Shown here: positions 1 through 12,600 of the stretch, piece by piece | How positions within the stretch are numbered: the stretch's first letter is position 1 | Layout of the letters: each line of letters starts with the position of its first letter | NCBI RefSeq assembly: GCF_033439725.1 | Contig: NW_026944389.1 | Coordinates: forward strand, 2,542,001-2,606,000 | DNA from: Neurospora tetraspora | Taxonomy: Eukaryota; Ascomycota; Sordariomycetes; Sordariales; Sordariaceae | Direction: 5' to 3' | Length of the DNA stretch: 64,000 bases | Program-made: the position numbers and the translations under genes | Notes under the pieces: generated by a model | What the model was told of the DNA's origin: nothing | Database searches by the model: none | Seen by the model: only the letters and a program-made list of their open reading frames with translations

Positions 1-3000
1 GAAATAGAGAGCTTTAATTCCCCAACGTCGTTTTAATATCAGGTATAACCTATAACTTCGTTTCTTTAAAATAATTCGAAGATAAATAAATCTATTAAAA
101 TTATGAAAATAATTATTTACGCTCCCGCCTTACGGATTCCTTCATTTATTATATCCTCTTTAAATATAAATAATTTATTTTAAAGTATATCATTTTATAA
201 AATAGTATTAACGAATCTTCTTTTACTATATAATATATAAATTATATTAAATAAAAGCTTTAAAAGGGTAAACCCTTTCGCTAATATCTTCGATTTAATT
301 ACCCGGGATCCGAAATGTTAATTAAATTAACGGAGTAAGAATATAATGTACGATTTAAAAGACTGGATATAATATATTATAAACTATATATTAAAATTAA
401 GTTGAAATATTAAATATATAAAGAAATTCGTAATTATTTAGAGGGCCCTAAATTATAATTAACCGTTAATTTCTTCTCTCATAAGGAGGTAAAGTTAGGA
501 GGTTGGAAGTATTTAAATTTAATAGTAATTATAGACCAGTAATTCAAATTCGTTTAAATATATTATTTAAGTAATAAAAAAGCCGAATCTATTATTACGT
601 ATTTAGAGTACTTCTATATAGGGCTATAAATTTAATATTAAATTGTACTTTAAATAATCGAATATAATAATAAAATAATTAATAGTAAGAAGATTATTAC
701 TTAATTTATTGCTAAAGGAATCAGTATCGAACCTTTAACAGTTTATATATAAATTCAAAACGGTAGCGTAGAGCGCTTAAGGGGTATAATTAAAATTAAA
801 AGTATAGTAATATAATTAAGTATAAATCTTCCTTATAAACTATAGATAGAGATTATTAGAATATTTATATATTTATATAACCTAACCCTTAAGGTGGAAT
901 ATTATTTAAAATCTTCCTAAAATTAATTTGAAACGTACTACTAATTTAGAAATAGTATTATTCTTCTATTAGACCTCTGCCCTACCATTATACACTTTAA
1001 AATATATAATTATAAAGCCTTTATTCTTATAATAGAAATTATAAAAGAATAAAATAAATTAATAAAATTTAAAGACTATATTTAGGTCAGTTATTTAATT
1101 AAATACTAATTAACGAATATTTATAAAATTTAAAATCCTTATACTAATTCTATTATTATTAAACGAAACGTTATATTTAATAAAGACGAAGTCTTCCCTA
1201 GTAATAACGTTAAAGAAATCTATAATACCCTTAATATTTCCTTTAAAGAGCTAATTATATAATTAAAAGATTTTTATTAAATAAATATCGTATAAGTAAA
1301 CGTCTTATAGGTCGAAGCTATACCTATTGTAAATAACGGAATTCTGAGCCCCGTTAGTTTAAAACATTTTATTGAAACCGAAAATATATTAGGAGAAGAG
1401 GAAGAATTAGGATCTCTAAAAATATAAATGTAATTTATATCTTTAGAAATCCTGTAAGTATTAGAAATATAATTATAAATAAATTTAGAAAGATTATAAG
1501 GATTTTTAAACCTTTACTATCGCCGTCCGAATAATTATTAATAGATTTTTAAAATATAGTATTAAATTTAAAGGATACAGAAGAAAGCTATTTCCCTATA
1601 CTTCCTAAGAGCCTAGCTGCGTTTCTAATAACCGACTTCTCTTATTCTAATAAAAATTTATAGCTAATTATAAATTAATACTTTTATTAGGCCGTATTGT
1701 TCTTATTTATAAAAGGTAATCGACGGGTAGGATTTTAAGGAAATAAAATTGTAGATTAAACCTTTTTAGAAGAAATAAATAAAAAAAGAGTATTAATATC
1801 GATCCCGGTTATAATCCTAAGTTAAAAATAACGAGGGAGATTATTAATTGCTATAGAATAAAGGGTATATTGAAGACCTTTTATCGAATTAATTTCCTAC
1901 CTCTTCTAAAATATTATAGTAATTTTAATTGTCATTCCTTTAAAGAACTTTTTAAAATTATAAGGAAAGAATATTTAAGCGAATATAAGGATATAAAATC
2001 TTAGAAATAAATTAGTATTAAGGAAGTATGAAATAACGAAATATTCGGTTTGATATAGGTATATACTTACAAATTTGATTAAAACGGCCAATTTTTTAAA
2101 TATAAAGTATATTTAGCTATATGTAGGGATTAATAATTTAAAAATAGCGTACGTAAAACGTACATAGCGATTTCAACTATTAGGTCGTTCCGTATTTTAA
2201 TAATTATAGCTATTTACTTTAACTTTAATTTAATTTAATATAATGTAAAGAACGCTTTTATTAATACTATTTTTAATGAAATAATATTTATAAAAGCTCC
2301 CCTTAAGTATATTAGAAAAAGTTAAATATTCTAATTATTATACATACTATATAGTTTACGGAAATCTACCTTCTTCTAATAGTAGGAATTTAGTAAAACC
2401 TTTATAATTATAAGTATAAACCCTTTCCTTATAAAATTTAATATTTTAATTAAAAATAATATACTCTTCTTCTTTTATATCGATAATATTATTATTACTT
2501 ATAAATATAGGAATAAAGAGATCGCTATAATTAAGAGGGTAGTAACCGCTATAGAGAAGAAGTATTAATTAATAGGTAGAAAATTATTAAAATAGTTTTT
2601 AGGCATCGAAATTATTCGAAACTAAAAGAAGAAATTAATTTAACTATTATAGTATAATTATATTTAGAAGATTACAAAAAAGGTCAAACGTATAAAGAAA
2701 CTATATTCTACGCTTATAGCTAAGGAGGAATTCCTATTTTATTAAAATAGTACAATCCGGTACGAAATTTATACGTATTAAATTAAAATCGGTTCGATTC
2801 TCTATATTACTATTACGTCGCAATTAAACGTAGCCTTCCCGGTTTCTAAATTCATTCAATTCAATTTAAACCCTAATCTAGCGTATTATACAATTATGAA
2901 TAAAATACTCCTCTACCTTCTAACAACTTAAAATTATACCCTTTAATTAAATAATAAAGACCGTTAGAACTTCTATATTATAATTAACTCCTTATTTATA

Positions 3001-3460
3001 AATAATTCTTTTAATCGAAAGAGTTTATAAGTATTCGTATTTAAACTACTTAGCCCTACTATCAATTAGCGTACTAATAAATAAAATATAGTTACAACTT
3101 TATTTATATAAGTTAAATTATTATCCCTTAACTAAGGAGTTAAGGAGGTAATCTAAGCCCGCCGTCTCTGTAACGAATTTACCTTAGGATTCGAAAATTA
3201 AGAGGCTACACTTATAGACTATAATAATAAATAAATAATACGATTTATTATAAAGGAGGGAGTTCGGTTTATGATTAAATTTAAGTACGTTAATGTATAT
3301 AAATATTGGTTAAAGTAAACGTAAGAGAGGAAATTAATAAATATAATCTACGTACTTACTAAGGAGTAAATTGCGGATAGCCTTATAAAGAGCCTCCTTC
3401 CTATAATATACTTAAAATTTATAGAGTAGCTAGGACTCATAGAATTATAACGGCTATAAA
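1..3460 (+). mobile_element. RIP-degraded Ty1/copia retrotransposon (5' end outside window)
   Basis: This very AT-rich tract has no intact ORF but reads as a decayed copia polyprotein on the + strand. Around 2459-2500 a frame gives FFFYIDNIIIT, the reverse transcriptase YVDD box with the second Asp turned to Asn, as a G-to-A change would do. The same frame continues with a FLGIEI-like block (about 2595-2625) and IGSILYITITSQLNVAF (about 2790-2840), matching copia family blocks, interrupted by TAA/TAG codons where Gln or Trp are expected. Near 3290-3440 a frame reads KYVNVYKYWLK, then IIYVLTKEQIADSLIKSLLP, the C-terminal RNase H end of copia elements. Integrase and gag should lie upstream (about 1-2000) but I cannot fix their limits. 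No LTR was identified. The pattern fits RIP inactivation; the element should be non-autonomous. Confidence 0.85.
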
Positions 3461-6400
3461 TTTAATTACGAAAATTTAATAGCGGAGATATTACTATAGG
3501 CCGCCCAAAGGGTATAGAAGATTTTATAGAAGAGGATTCGGGCAACGAATCGGCAATTATAACAGCAAGTATAATAAGGCAAGACTTTTACGAGTAAAAA
3601 TTTGAAAGCTACTATAACGAGGAAGTAATTTAGGAATAATATTATTTTTAGCCAATTTTAGGAGGATTTCAGGGTATTTTAGAGCATATCTGGGTAGATC
3701 TGGCATAGTTTGTACACTAGATCTAAGAGGGTATGTTAGAGGCCAGGGGATCCACTGGGCGTGCACGTACCCAATTGGGCTGGGATATACGGGATTTATC
3801 TAGATGCTAGAGCTTCGAGTTTGTAGAGCCAGTTTTACACACACATACAATCAAGCCACGTTGAACCTATATCGATTATCACCAGTAATATTACAGCAGC
3901 CATCCCCAAATTGCCATGCGAGCCATGTTCCGCAAGAGTCTTGCGGTAGGGTACGAGAGTCGACGTGACAGGGCGGTATTTTACATCATGTGTATAAATT
4001 ACGACCCAGGTCCGGAGCTCCCGCTGACCAAACTTCCGCTAGGCTCGTGTAGTTGAGATTGGCCCAGTATATTGTTCGACAATTGTTCCTTTTCTTTTGA
4101 GACATTGAGCTTGCTGAGAGCATGGAATCTGAGAACGTTTGCGTCATTGCACTAGGGTTATCTACGCGAAGTTTCCTTTGCGGCGTAAGTCGGGTGTACT
4201 ATCACATACTTGCCCCTATCTCCACAGCTCAGGAGCGCCAAAAAGAACAGAAGAAGCAAAAAGAGGTGTTCAGGTGAGTTTAACTTTTGCGCATTCTTTG
4301 AACTTCCAACTGCTAGGTTACCTCTAGGCACCACTTGTCGACAGAAGCTTACCGAAAATTGATTTCCTTGGTCAAAGGCAAAAGTTGCCTTGCGGGTTCC
4401 GGTCATGGCCCTGCTCTAAGTTTTCTAGAGTGTATGTTCCTCTTTTTTATTCCAGCTGTATAATTTCGCAATACGATCTCTCTATAGATCATCATTCAAG
4501 AATTTAAGCCAGGCCCCATGGCCCAGCAACAACGCGTGATGTAATCCTTTGCGACCTGAACCTAGGACTTGATGCCAGCCTAGAACATGTCCAAATTGTT
4601 CATCAAGGGTAAGTTATTTGCCTGGGGACAAAAGGATGTCTTGGAATGCCTTTTGGGTAGATCATGTGAATATTGAGGCTTATCACATCGGAAGTGTTCT
4701 GAAATTTTTCGATGGCTGAGCTTCTAGACAGGTGGATGACGGCGGCATGAGGAAATTCAACTTGACCGGTTGTATTGACACTCACGCCCCTCCGGACCCA
4801 TCAGAGTTTTCGTGTGGTTGAAGGGTTCCCCTGAATGGAATGTTTGAGATCGAGTTTGTGATAATGGCGTTTCTGAGTGCAGCTCGGAATATTATTCCCA
4901 CGTGAGTTGCCTGGTCTTCAGATTAAGGTCAAGAGAGAAGCAACATCTGGCCACATTTCTCTGGTTAGATTGGTGTCCGCGCTATGGCCATGAGCGGCCT
5001 ACAGCAATTTCAGGCCTGTTCATCAGCTGAAAGGGAGTAAAACGGACAGAACTGTGTTTTTGCACTTCTTTATCAGACATCCCTCATGAACATATGGAGT
5101 AGCCTAAGATTTCAAGGAAATGATCTTCATCTGGCAGTAGCCCCATGAGCTTCACTGCTTATCAGTTGCATGATTCCACAAAAGCGATGCCAGAGAGCAA
5201 CTCGCTCAAGAAGCTGTAAACAATGAAATGATGGAGCGAGAAAGCACATCAACTTGTGCCTGTAGCGTACGAGACGAACATCACAGAACTGCCCTGGGAA
5301 GACAATGAAAGGATCAGATGCTGAGGGAAACGCCAGTGGAAATAGCCAAATTGCCGGTGTTTATGCTTGCTCCGCTGTTTACATTGTTAGAAAGCAATCG
5401 CGCTCTCCTTACTATGTTCATGGAACAAATTTCATTCTTATGCCAAAGACCATACAAGCTGATGCAGCTTTCAACAGCGTTTAGATCATGAGCCATGTGC
5501 GGTCTGGCTTGCTCCAGGGCGTACTCGACCTCGAGACTCGAAGATTTGGTGACAAGTTTCGAGCGATTAGACATCATCCATCAATCACTTGATTCCAATC
5601 CCATCTGCCAACTGTGGCTGGAACAGAGCCCTTTGGACAATGATAGATTGGTCTGTTCCTCCCCAGAATAGCGTCAAATCCCACGTCATGTCCATCATGA
5701 GCAAGGGAAAGAGCTACTCCCAAGTGGCTCCAGAACTCGCGAAAGTTTCCTCAAATCCAAAGAAAGAGGCATCTGTTGTGATAACTGAAAATTTTCAAGG
5801 ACGAATGAATCATCTAGCTTGCTTTATTTCTCAGAATCTATCCACTCACAATATGCGAACCACTCAGATTTACCATCCCAGAAGCAGCAACTACGCGGTG
5901 TATTTGAAGCTTTCAGTCTTGAATACAACTATTACTTCGGGTCTAAGCAAACGCATATCACGCTTCAAGCCATTTTTGCAGGTTTGCCGATAAAGTCACG
6001 ATTGTGCTGGCTTCTATCTCTGCCCACTTTGCAGAAATGCACTATAGACTTGCGGCAAGAAAGGTATTCGATCCTTGAAATGAGTATCTCCAGCAGTTGA
6101 ACGGATTTCGCTTTTGATTCGAGAATATCTGGCTGAGCAGTCACTCCCTGCATACTCCTTACGTACGATGGGATGTAGCACAATACACCAAGGCCAAACT
6201 CCAAACACATCCCCGTTTTCCCCAACTCTTATGACAGGAACTATATATAAAATATAAGAGTCCTCGTTCACCAGTGGTAAAGAGTTGCATTGTTGATCTG
6301 AAGACAGCCGAGTAAGGAAGCAGGAAAAGTATGCCCGACCTGAAGCAACAAGTAATTCTGGAGTCGTCTTCCTCCTTGAACCCACGGCTCTCTTCAGAAC

Positions 6401-7855
6401 AAAGGATCGACAACAGAGAAGGATGTACCACACGCACCAACACCAGACCACCGAGTGTCACGCAACACCAAATTCAGGGTGAGATGATCCCAGAGGAAGG
6501 GAGACAAAACGTCCCTTTGTATGTAACTATCCGCGGACGTAACCATGAAGCAGGTAGACGCCAGCTGAATTGGAATACAAAGATCGTCTCCCTCAATCCG
6601 TACTAGTAAAGTTTCCTGCGTACATGCTGGATATACACCGTTCAGCTCATCCAACAGAAGCCTCTACCACACTCGAGACAAATTTCTGTGTTCAACGTGA
6701 TTCTCCAAGGCATCCAAGCCTAGGTACCTTCCTTCGACACCATCTTCATCAAGCGTGATTGGAACCCCTCAAATTTTCAACCCAACTTCCAACTTCGTTC
6801 CTTCCTACTTCCTTCCCCCACCGGTCACCGTGCCTGCCGCCGCATCCCAAGCCCATCGCTGACCATTCAAAAGCCCCTACGTACCTGCCAGTACCGATAA
6901 GAGCTTCATGTATTACTTCGACCGCACCATTTTTCAACGCCGCACGGGTTGAACGGTGTAGTGGTAGTGGTGTTGCCCCTTTCCCTCAAACTACTTTCAT
7001 CCCTTCCTTGAGCCCTAACTCGTCCGTTCGAACCGCGTGTGGTGTCACTTTTTTTTTCCCTCTCTTCGATTTTTTGCAGTATGGACGAATGACACGAGAA
7101 GAGGCAGAACATAGCACCTTGCCTATAAACACCTCGGAGGACACAAAGATCAAACAAGCTTTTTGTACCGGGTTTGCTTCTGGATGCGATCCGAAGTAAT
7201 AATGGTTTCGATCTCCCCCAGTCTTGTTCAGGTAGTGATAGGTATCTAGTTGACCGTTGCGTTCGTGAGAGAGTAAAAGATTAAATAGCTGGAATAGTTT
7301 ATTGTATGAGGATCATTAGCCCACTTTCAGTTCATTGTGTATATGAAAGCAGCTTGAGGGACAGGCAACTTGCAACATGTAACATCGGGCATGTGTTGGT
7401 TGAAGAAATATTTTAAAGCACCAATTCCCACTCAAGTCTATAGCACGGGTCAAGTATCGTAGGGGGGAGTCTCTAGAATACAGGCTAGAAGAACACCAAG
7501 AACTTTACAACCCTAACCCATCCGCATGACGATAAGGGGAAAGGGTGAGAACAAGCCCATATGCAAACCTTGTAGATTTTCGTTGATGAACTATCAATCT
7601 TTCCCCGAATAGACCGACTGCCATCCATCTTGGCATATCTACTCAGTCAGGTCGTCAGCAAGCCGTTATGTCCTCCTTTAGATGTGTCACAATCACAAAA
7701 CACTAGAGTTCGGGGAGGCCAGCAAGCTGTCCTCGCCCCTTCCCTGAGGGTGTAGGCTGGATCCAGGGTTGTGGCCCGTGTAGAGCTGGATTCTGGGATG
7801 GACTACAGTTGGAAGGTAAATAAAGATACCTTTACCCTCAAATAAAAGTCTAAAG
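3461..7855. other. Gene-poor stretch of normal base composition
   Basis: Base composition returns to normal at about 3.6-3.75 kb. The open frames here are short (under about 150 codons), overlap on both strands and resemble no protein family I know. A possible spliced fragment with a Lys/Gln-rich segment lies near 4122-4275 (see rejected items). A telomere-like AACCCTAACCC motif occurs near 7508-7519. I see no tRNA or rRNA gene. Confidence 0.5.
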
Positions 7856-7859
7856 GAGG

Positions 7860-7921
7860 GTACAAATGGAGGGTGCAAATGGAGGTGCAAATAGAGGTAC
7901 AAATAGAGGTATAAATAGAGG
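7860..7921. repeat. 12-bp minisatellite, about five units
   Basis: Tandem units of the type GTACAAATAGAG run head to tail for about 60 bp. Units differ only at two or three positions, mainly G/A and C/T (GTGCAAATGGAG, GTACAAATAGAG, GTATAAATAGAG), so the array becomes more AT-rich from left to right. This is what RIP-type or deamination-type transitions would leave. It has no spacers of varying sequence and is not a CRISPR array. Confidence 0.8.
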
Positions 7922-8021
7922 CTAATATTCGGGGTGGCAGGAAACCTACCGCGGCCCTTCCTAGAGCGAATGCTAAAGGGAGAAGAATTTGTTAGCGTGG
8001 ATGTGCGTTAATAGAACGTAA

Positions 8022-8192
8022 ATTAAAAAGTTAATACTAACAATTTTTTACGTAGGAATCCGGTGCCGAAAAGTCCGTACAATAACAATTAAATAGTATA
8101 TGCGGACTTTTATATGGGGACCGCCCGCGAATAGTACTAATACCCTACTTGGATTTTTTAGCGTCCGGTGAACTATAAAAATAGAAAGATAT
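8022..8192 (+). repeat. Direct repeat, copy 1 (LTR-like or duplicated element end)
   Basis: A block of about 170 bp is repeated in direct orientation at about 8340-8511. The best conserved part is TATGGGGACCGCCCGCGAA (8113 onward), then about 30 bp later TTTTTTAGCGTCCGGTGA. The copies differ mostly by transitions, and this copy is the more AT-rich. The two starts of the core motif are 319 bp apart. Confidence 0.7.
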
Positions 8193-8194
8193 AC

Positions 8195-8292
8195 TAATAG
8201 TATTTACGTACTAATAGTATTTACGTATTAGTAGTATTTATATACTTGCTATTTACGTAGTAGTATTTACGTATTTACTATTTACGCGTATA
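8195..8292. repeat. Degenerate short tandem repeat (CTAATAGTATTTACGTA type)
   Basis: Repeated AGTATTTACGTA words fill most of the gap between the two direct repeats. At least five variants are visible, separated by CTAAT or TATTAGT. No coding potential. Confidence 0.65.
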
Positions 8293-8339
8293 TAAGCTTA
8301 GTGAAAGGGGGAAAAAGTTTTATATTAATAGAAACGAAA

Positions 8340-8511
8340 GTTAAAATATTAGGCCTAATAATTATTTTACGAGCGAAAGTAACTGAGAAAAGACCGTGCG
8401 TTATAAATTTAGTAGTACGTACGGGGTTTTGTATGGGGACCGCCCGCGAAAGGCACTAACACACTACTCAGATTTTTTAGCGTCCGGTGAGCTGTAAGGA
8501 TAGAGAGAAAC
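8340..8511 (+). repeat. Direct repeat, copy 2
   Basis: Second, less AT-mutated copy of the block at about 8022-8192, with the conserved core TATGGGGACCGCCCGCGAA at 8432. With the interrupting tandem repeats it could be the two ends of a small non-autonomous element or a simple tandem duplication. Boundaries are approximate. Confidence 0.7.
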
Positions 8512-9418
8512 CCCATGTTTAGCTGAGCTTCCCTATCATTAAACGTCGTTCAACTCACACCCTCTTTCTATGCTTCCACCGAACCGGCATACCACGCACC
8601 AAAAGACATACATATCTGTCCAAGCCGACCAATATTTAGCGCCTTTTCAGGCGGACAGGGAAACTCTCTCTTTCTCGTCGCTCTCGTCGCTCTTTTTCCA
8701 ACGAAGCAATGCGAGATATGATGTTTCCACACAATTCTACTACACATTCTACACATTATGAATCTGCTGTGCAACGGTCGTACAATTCTGTCATGTGGCA
8801 TTACACAGCATTTGTCCATCTAGTGTACTTACTAACCTGCTCTGGTTCGTCTGGTTAAGTTACCTGCCTACCTAGGTACCTATTACTATTACGCCCCCTA
8901 GACCTAGACCAAAGCACACATGCCTTGGCCGACTCCAGTCCTCCTGGGAATCCCTCCATAGTCCCTCCCGTCCCACCACTTCTACCGTCGTAACCTCCGC
9001 GGCTGTGCCTACCCGCCATACATTTCATGCATAACATATTTGCATTGCATCCACATACATAGGTAGTTCCCGTCCACCGAAGTTGGGAACCGGTCGGTAA
9101 AATATGCACACATTCCACACATCTAGACATCTTCTTTATTGGTCCCGATGGAAGGAACCACCGCAGCTTGTCTCGGATAGTTACCGAGAAACGGTAGTAA
9201 GTGATAGGACGTCGCGCTTCAGCAGCAGCACTGCAGGCAGCACTTTATCTGCGACGAAAGTGATACCGGAGACTTGGGCGAGTTTGGCGAGTTACGTTGG
9301 GAGAATACAGACTGAGAGGCGCGGGCATATACCTAGGCGGTTAGCAGATGGGAGAAACAATGACTATACATCCCGACGTAAATAGAGGAACACTAAACTA
9401 AAAAGCTGTCCACCTAGG
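8512..9418. other. Intergenic, nothing recognised
   Basis: Normal composition, short unconvincing open frames only, no RNA gene seen. It separates the direct repeats from the MULE insertion site. Confidence 0.5.
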
Positions 9419-9426
9419 TTTGGAAA

Positions 9427-9502
9427 GAGCTTAACTTACCGCACCACCCCTTTTGTCTACGCGCACTATTTTTTTCTTGCCGCACCATATGTCAGCTGTC
9501 AT
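9427..9502 (+). repeat. Left terminal inverted repeat of the MULE
   Basis: It begins GAGCTTAACTTACCGCACCA and matches the reverse complement of the right end over about 47 bp with one or two mismatches, then more weakly. A second CCGCACCA word lies about 40 bp further in, also present at the right end. Confidence 0.85.
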
Positions 9503-9554
9503 AATTACAAGCCGTTTTCCTATAAAAATTTTGGTATTTTCAATGTTTTGAATA

Positions 9555-9632
9555 TTATGGTGTACCAAGTTACAATATAGTGCGCTAAGTTAAAGGTGGT
9601 GCGCTAGGTTAAAGGTGGTGCGCTAAGTTATT
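9555..9632. repeat. Subterminal tandem repeats of the TIR motif, inverted
   Basis: Three clear copies and one weaker copy of GGTGGTGCGCTAAGTTAA occur about 19 bp apart. They match the reverse complement of the TIR start (GGTGGTGCGGTAAGTTAAGC), so the left end holds both orientations of the same word. Subterminal repeats of this kind are often transposase binding sites. Confidence 0.75.
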
Positions 9633-12600
9633 TAGTGATATTCTCTAGTATTGAATATACGAAAGTAATAATCTCGTAATATTTATATAGTATTGAGGCT
9701 TTGTTTGAGGTTCTATTAAGGCTCTATACAGTTTTATAAGGTTTAATTAAACCTCTTACTCATTATTTACAACTATAGGATTTAACTTACTACCTGGCTA
9801 TATTCTACGTAGATTAGGGTCCTTTACGTAGTCTTTTAACAGGTACGTCCACCGTTCTTCTTCGTTTATAGCCTCCTTTTCCCTCCTTCTAATTATAATC
9901 CGCTTCCTCTATTCAGCTATAGCGTAATTTAGAGTAGTAAAGTATTCCTTCTTAATATTATCGATATCAATAATAGAATTTAACGGTAAATTTAATAGAG
10001 AATTTAATTTTAATTTTAAAGTAGGGCGTTTATGGGAGGTATGTACTGGACGGCTAGAGGAAGTAATTGGAATTAGAATTCTCGCTTTACCTCCCTTCGT
10101 TTTACTTAATCCTTTAGATCTACCCCTCTTACGTTTTAATACCTAATTTAATTATTAAGTATTATTATTAATAATCATATAATTTCCTTCGCTAATAGCC
10201 GCCTCTCGTTCGTTGGCTGCCTCTTCTTTATTAGCCTTAGTTAACGCTTCCAAGTTGAGTTTAAAGACTTCGATTCGAAAATACTTATATTTCGTAGCGC
10301 TTAAAATACAATTACCTCTCTTAATTCGAATTATACTACGGGGACCCCTCCTACTAGACGAGGCGAGTTCTAATTCTAATATAATTACTTCGTTACTAAA
10401 TAGACTATACTTATTCTTAGAGTGCCCCTTAGGTACTATTTTTATTATAAATATTATATAAAGGTAAGGATTTTTATTATCGAAAGCTTCTTCCAAATGT
10501 TAGAAAGGATTACAATTAGCGGTATTAATTAGCGCCTTTTTAGGATTCTCTTTATTATACTGCTTTAATAATTCGTATACAGAAAGTAACCTATATTAAA
10601 TTGTAAAAGTACTATTATAAATAGGTAAATTTTAGGAGTAAGGATTTCTCGCGGTTCGTATAGTATAAGAAACCTTCTTATATTCCTCTTTAAATAAATT
10701 TAACCTCTAATTAGTAATTTAGAGCTTATAATTACCTAACTAATCAATTTTAATATAATCGTGGCGAACCCGGGTATTAAATATAATAATACTCTCTTTA
10801 TATAAATTATATTACTTTTTAATAATTATTTTAATTGTATAATATATTTTATTCAAACCCGTACGCGCTAATAGTCCCTTTGCCTTAATATTAGCGTTGG
10901 TCGATTCGTTTAGGGAGGTTATTTTGTAATTATAGTTAGGGAGCTATTTAGTATAGTAACCAGCCTATTCTCTCTTATAGGGTATAAATTCGTTGTTAAT
11001 ATATTTAAGTAATTGAAATTAGGTATCCTTAAAATTAGCGTTTATAAAGCGTTTCGTTTTATTAAAATTGTATAGATCGTTGCTAAATATTATATATTAC
11101 TAGTACGTAAAGAAGGCGGTCCTCATTTGTATTATTTAGGCAGGTAGGGAGCCTATTTAAACCCGCGTTCTAATAATTATACGAACCTTTTAATACGCTC
11201 GCTAGAGTTCCTTGAAATCTATAGCATTTAAATCGAAATTATTATTATTATTTTACCGGGGTTAAATAAATTGAGGGGGTTATTAGGAAGAAAAGGGTTA
11301 GGAGGAGGGTTAAGTTAATTAGGTTTAAATTAATTAAAATTAAGAGCCGCGCCCTCTTTAGAAACTACGCCTACCCTTCTAACTACTACCTTTCTTTACC
11401 TTCACCCTCTTCTCCCCTTTCTAATATTTTTTAATAGCGATAATAATATTATTATTAAAATACTATATATATTGTTACTGCCTTATATTATCGAAGGTAG
11501 TATTTAGCGTAACGATAAGTTAGGGGTCGCTATTTATAATAATAACGTAAGGCCGCTTAATCTTTATATCCACTATTATATCCTATAACTATTCGAAATA
11601 TTATTTAAAACCCCTCTCCTCTTGCTCGTCATTAACTAGGTATTCAAAGACTAGAATAATTATATATATAAAAGTTATAATAACCCCTATAATCAACGGT
11701 TTATAAAATCTATTAGTTCTGTAGGTCGTATTAACTATTAAGATGCTAAGGAATTGTTTCTAGAATTTAAATTACTTTATAAGGACTTAGAAGGTGGTAT
11801 TGAATACTTAGTTATTATCTTTGTTTTTTTTGATATTAACCGCGGCGTAGGTAATCGTTCTCTCCTTTCAACCGCGCTCCTACTCCTCGTTTAATATTTA
11901 TATAAAGTTTCAAATATCTATATAGTTAGCCTTTTACTTTTTGCGGGTACGGTACCGTATATTAGAATAATCTTTCGAATTAAGTAAGAGGTCTAGATAT
12001 TTTCGTTTTATAAATTACTTTATGATATAAATTGGTAGTTCTCTCTACGTAAGGAAATTATGGATATATTCCTCTTATTCGTCCGTTATTATTAGACGAT
12101 AGTAGGGAAAAATAATTATCGAAGGGGCAGGAAGGTAACCGTAGTATTCGAGGTTAATAAGTATAAATATAAATATATCGTCGCTGATATATTTAATAAC
12201 GAATATAAATAGGTAATATTGTATACTCTTCTTTAACTTGCGGCGACGGCGGCGAATCTATATAGGCACGGGGTACTCGTAGCGCTTAATATACTTATAC
12301 TATATATCCGCTATTGTAAAGAATTTGGCATTATTAGCGAAGTAAGAGTATAGTTTAATTAACCCTATATAGTAACGAAATTCGAAATCGTAAATAGCAG
12401 CTTATATCGTCAGACCCCGTATAGTACCTATAGAAAAAAGCTTATTATTTATATTAATAGATTAGACTAGTTCATTTAAGGTAGCGGTAGCCTTATTAGT
12501 TTCGATAATTGTTGGAAGGTATCGATCAGCGAGTGGATACGGTACGAAGGTACGGTTAATACGGCTGTGTAGAGCGTTCAAAGTGGAGTAGAATGGTATG

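Noticed and set aside
4122-4275. Possible spliced mini-gene: ATG at 4122, donor GTAAGT, acceptor CCACAG, then a Lys/Gln-rich exon and another GTGAGT donor
   Set aside because: The splice sites look good, but the frame that gives the Lys/Gln-rich segment does not join in phase with the ATG exon, and no family is recognisable downstream.
5589-5993. 134-codon open frame in the left gene-poor interval
   Set aside because: No motif, domain or composition bias that supports coding; isolated and overlapped by other frames.
7860-7921. CRISPR-like array
   Set aside because: Units are contiguous 12-mers without spacers, in a eukaryotic context.
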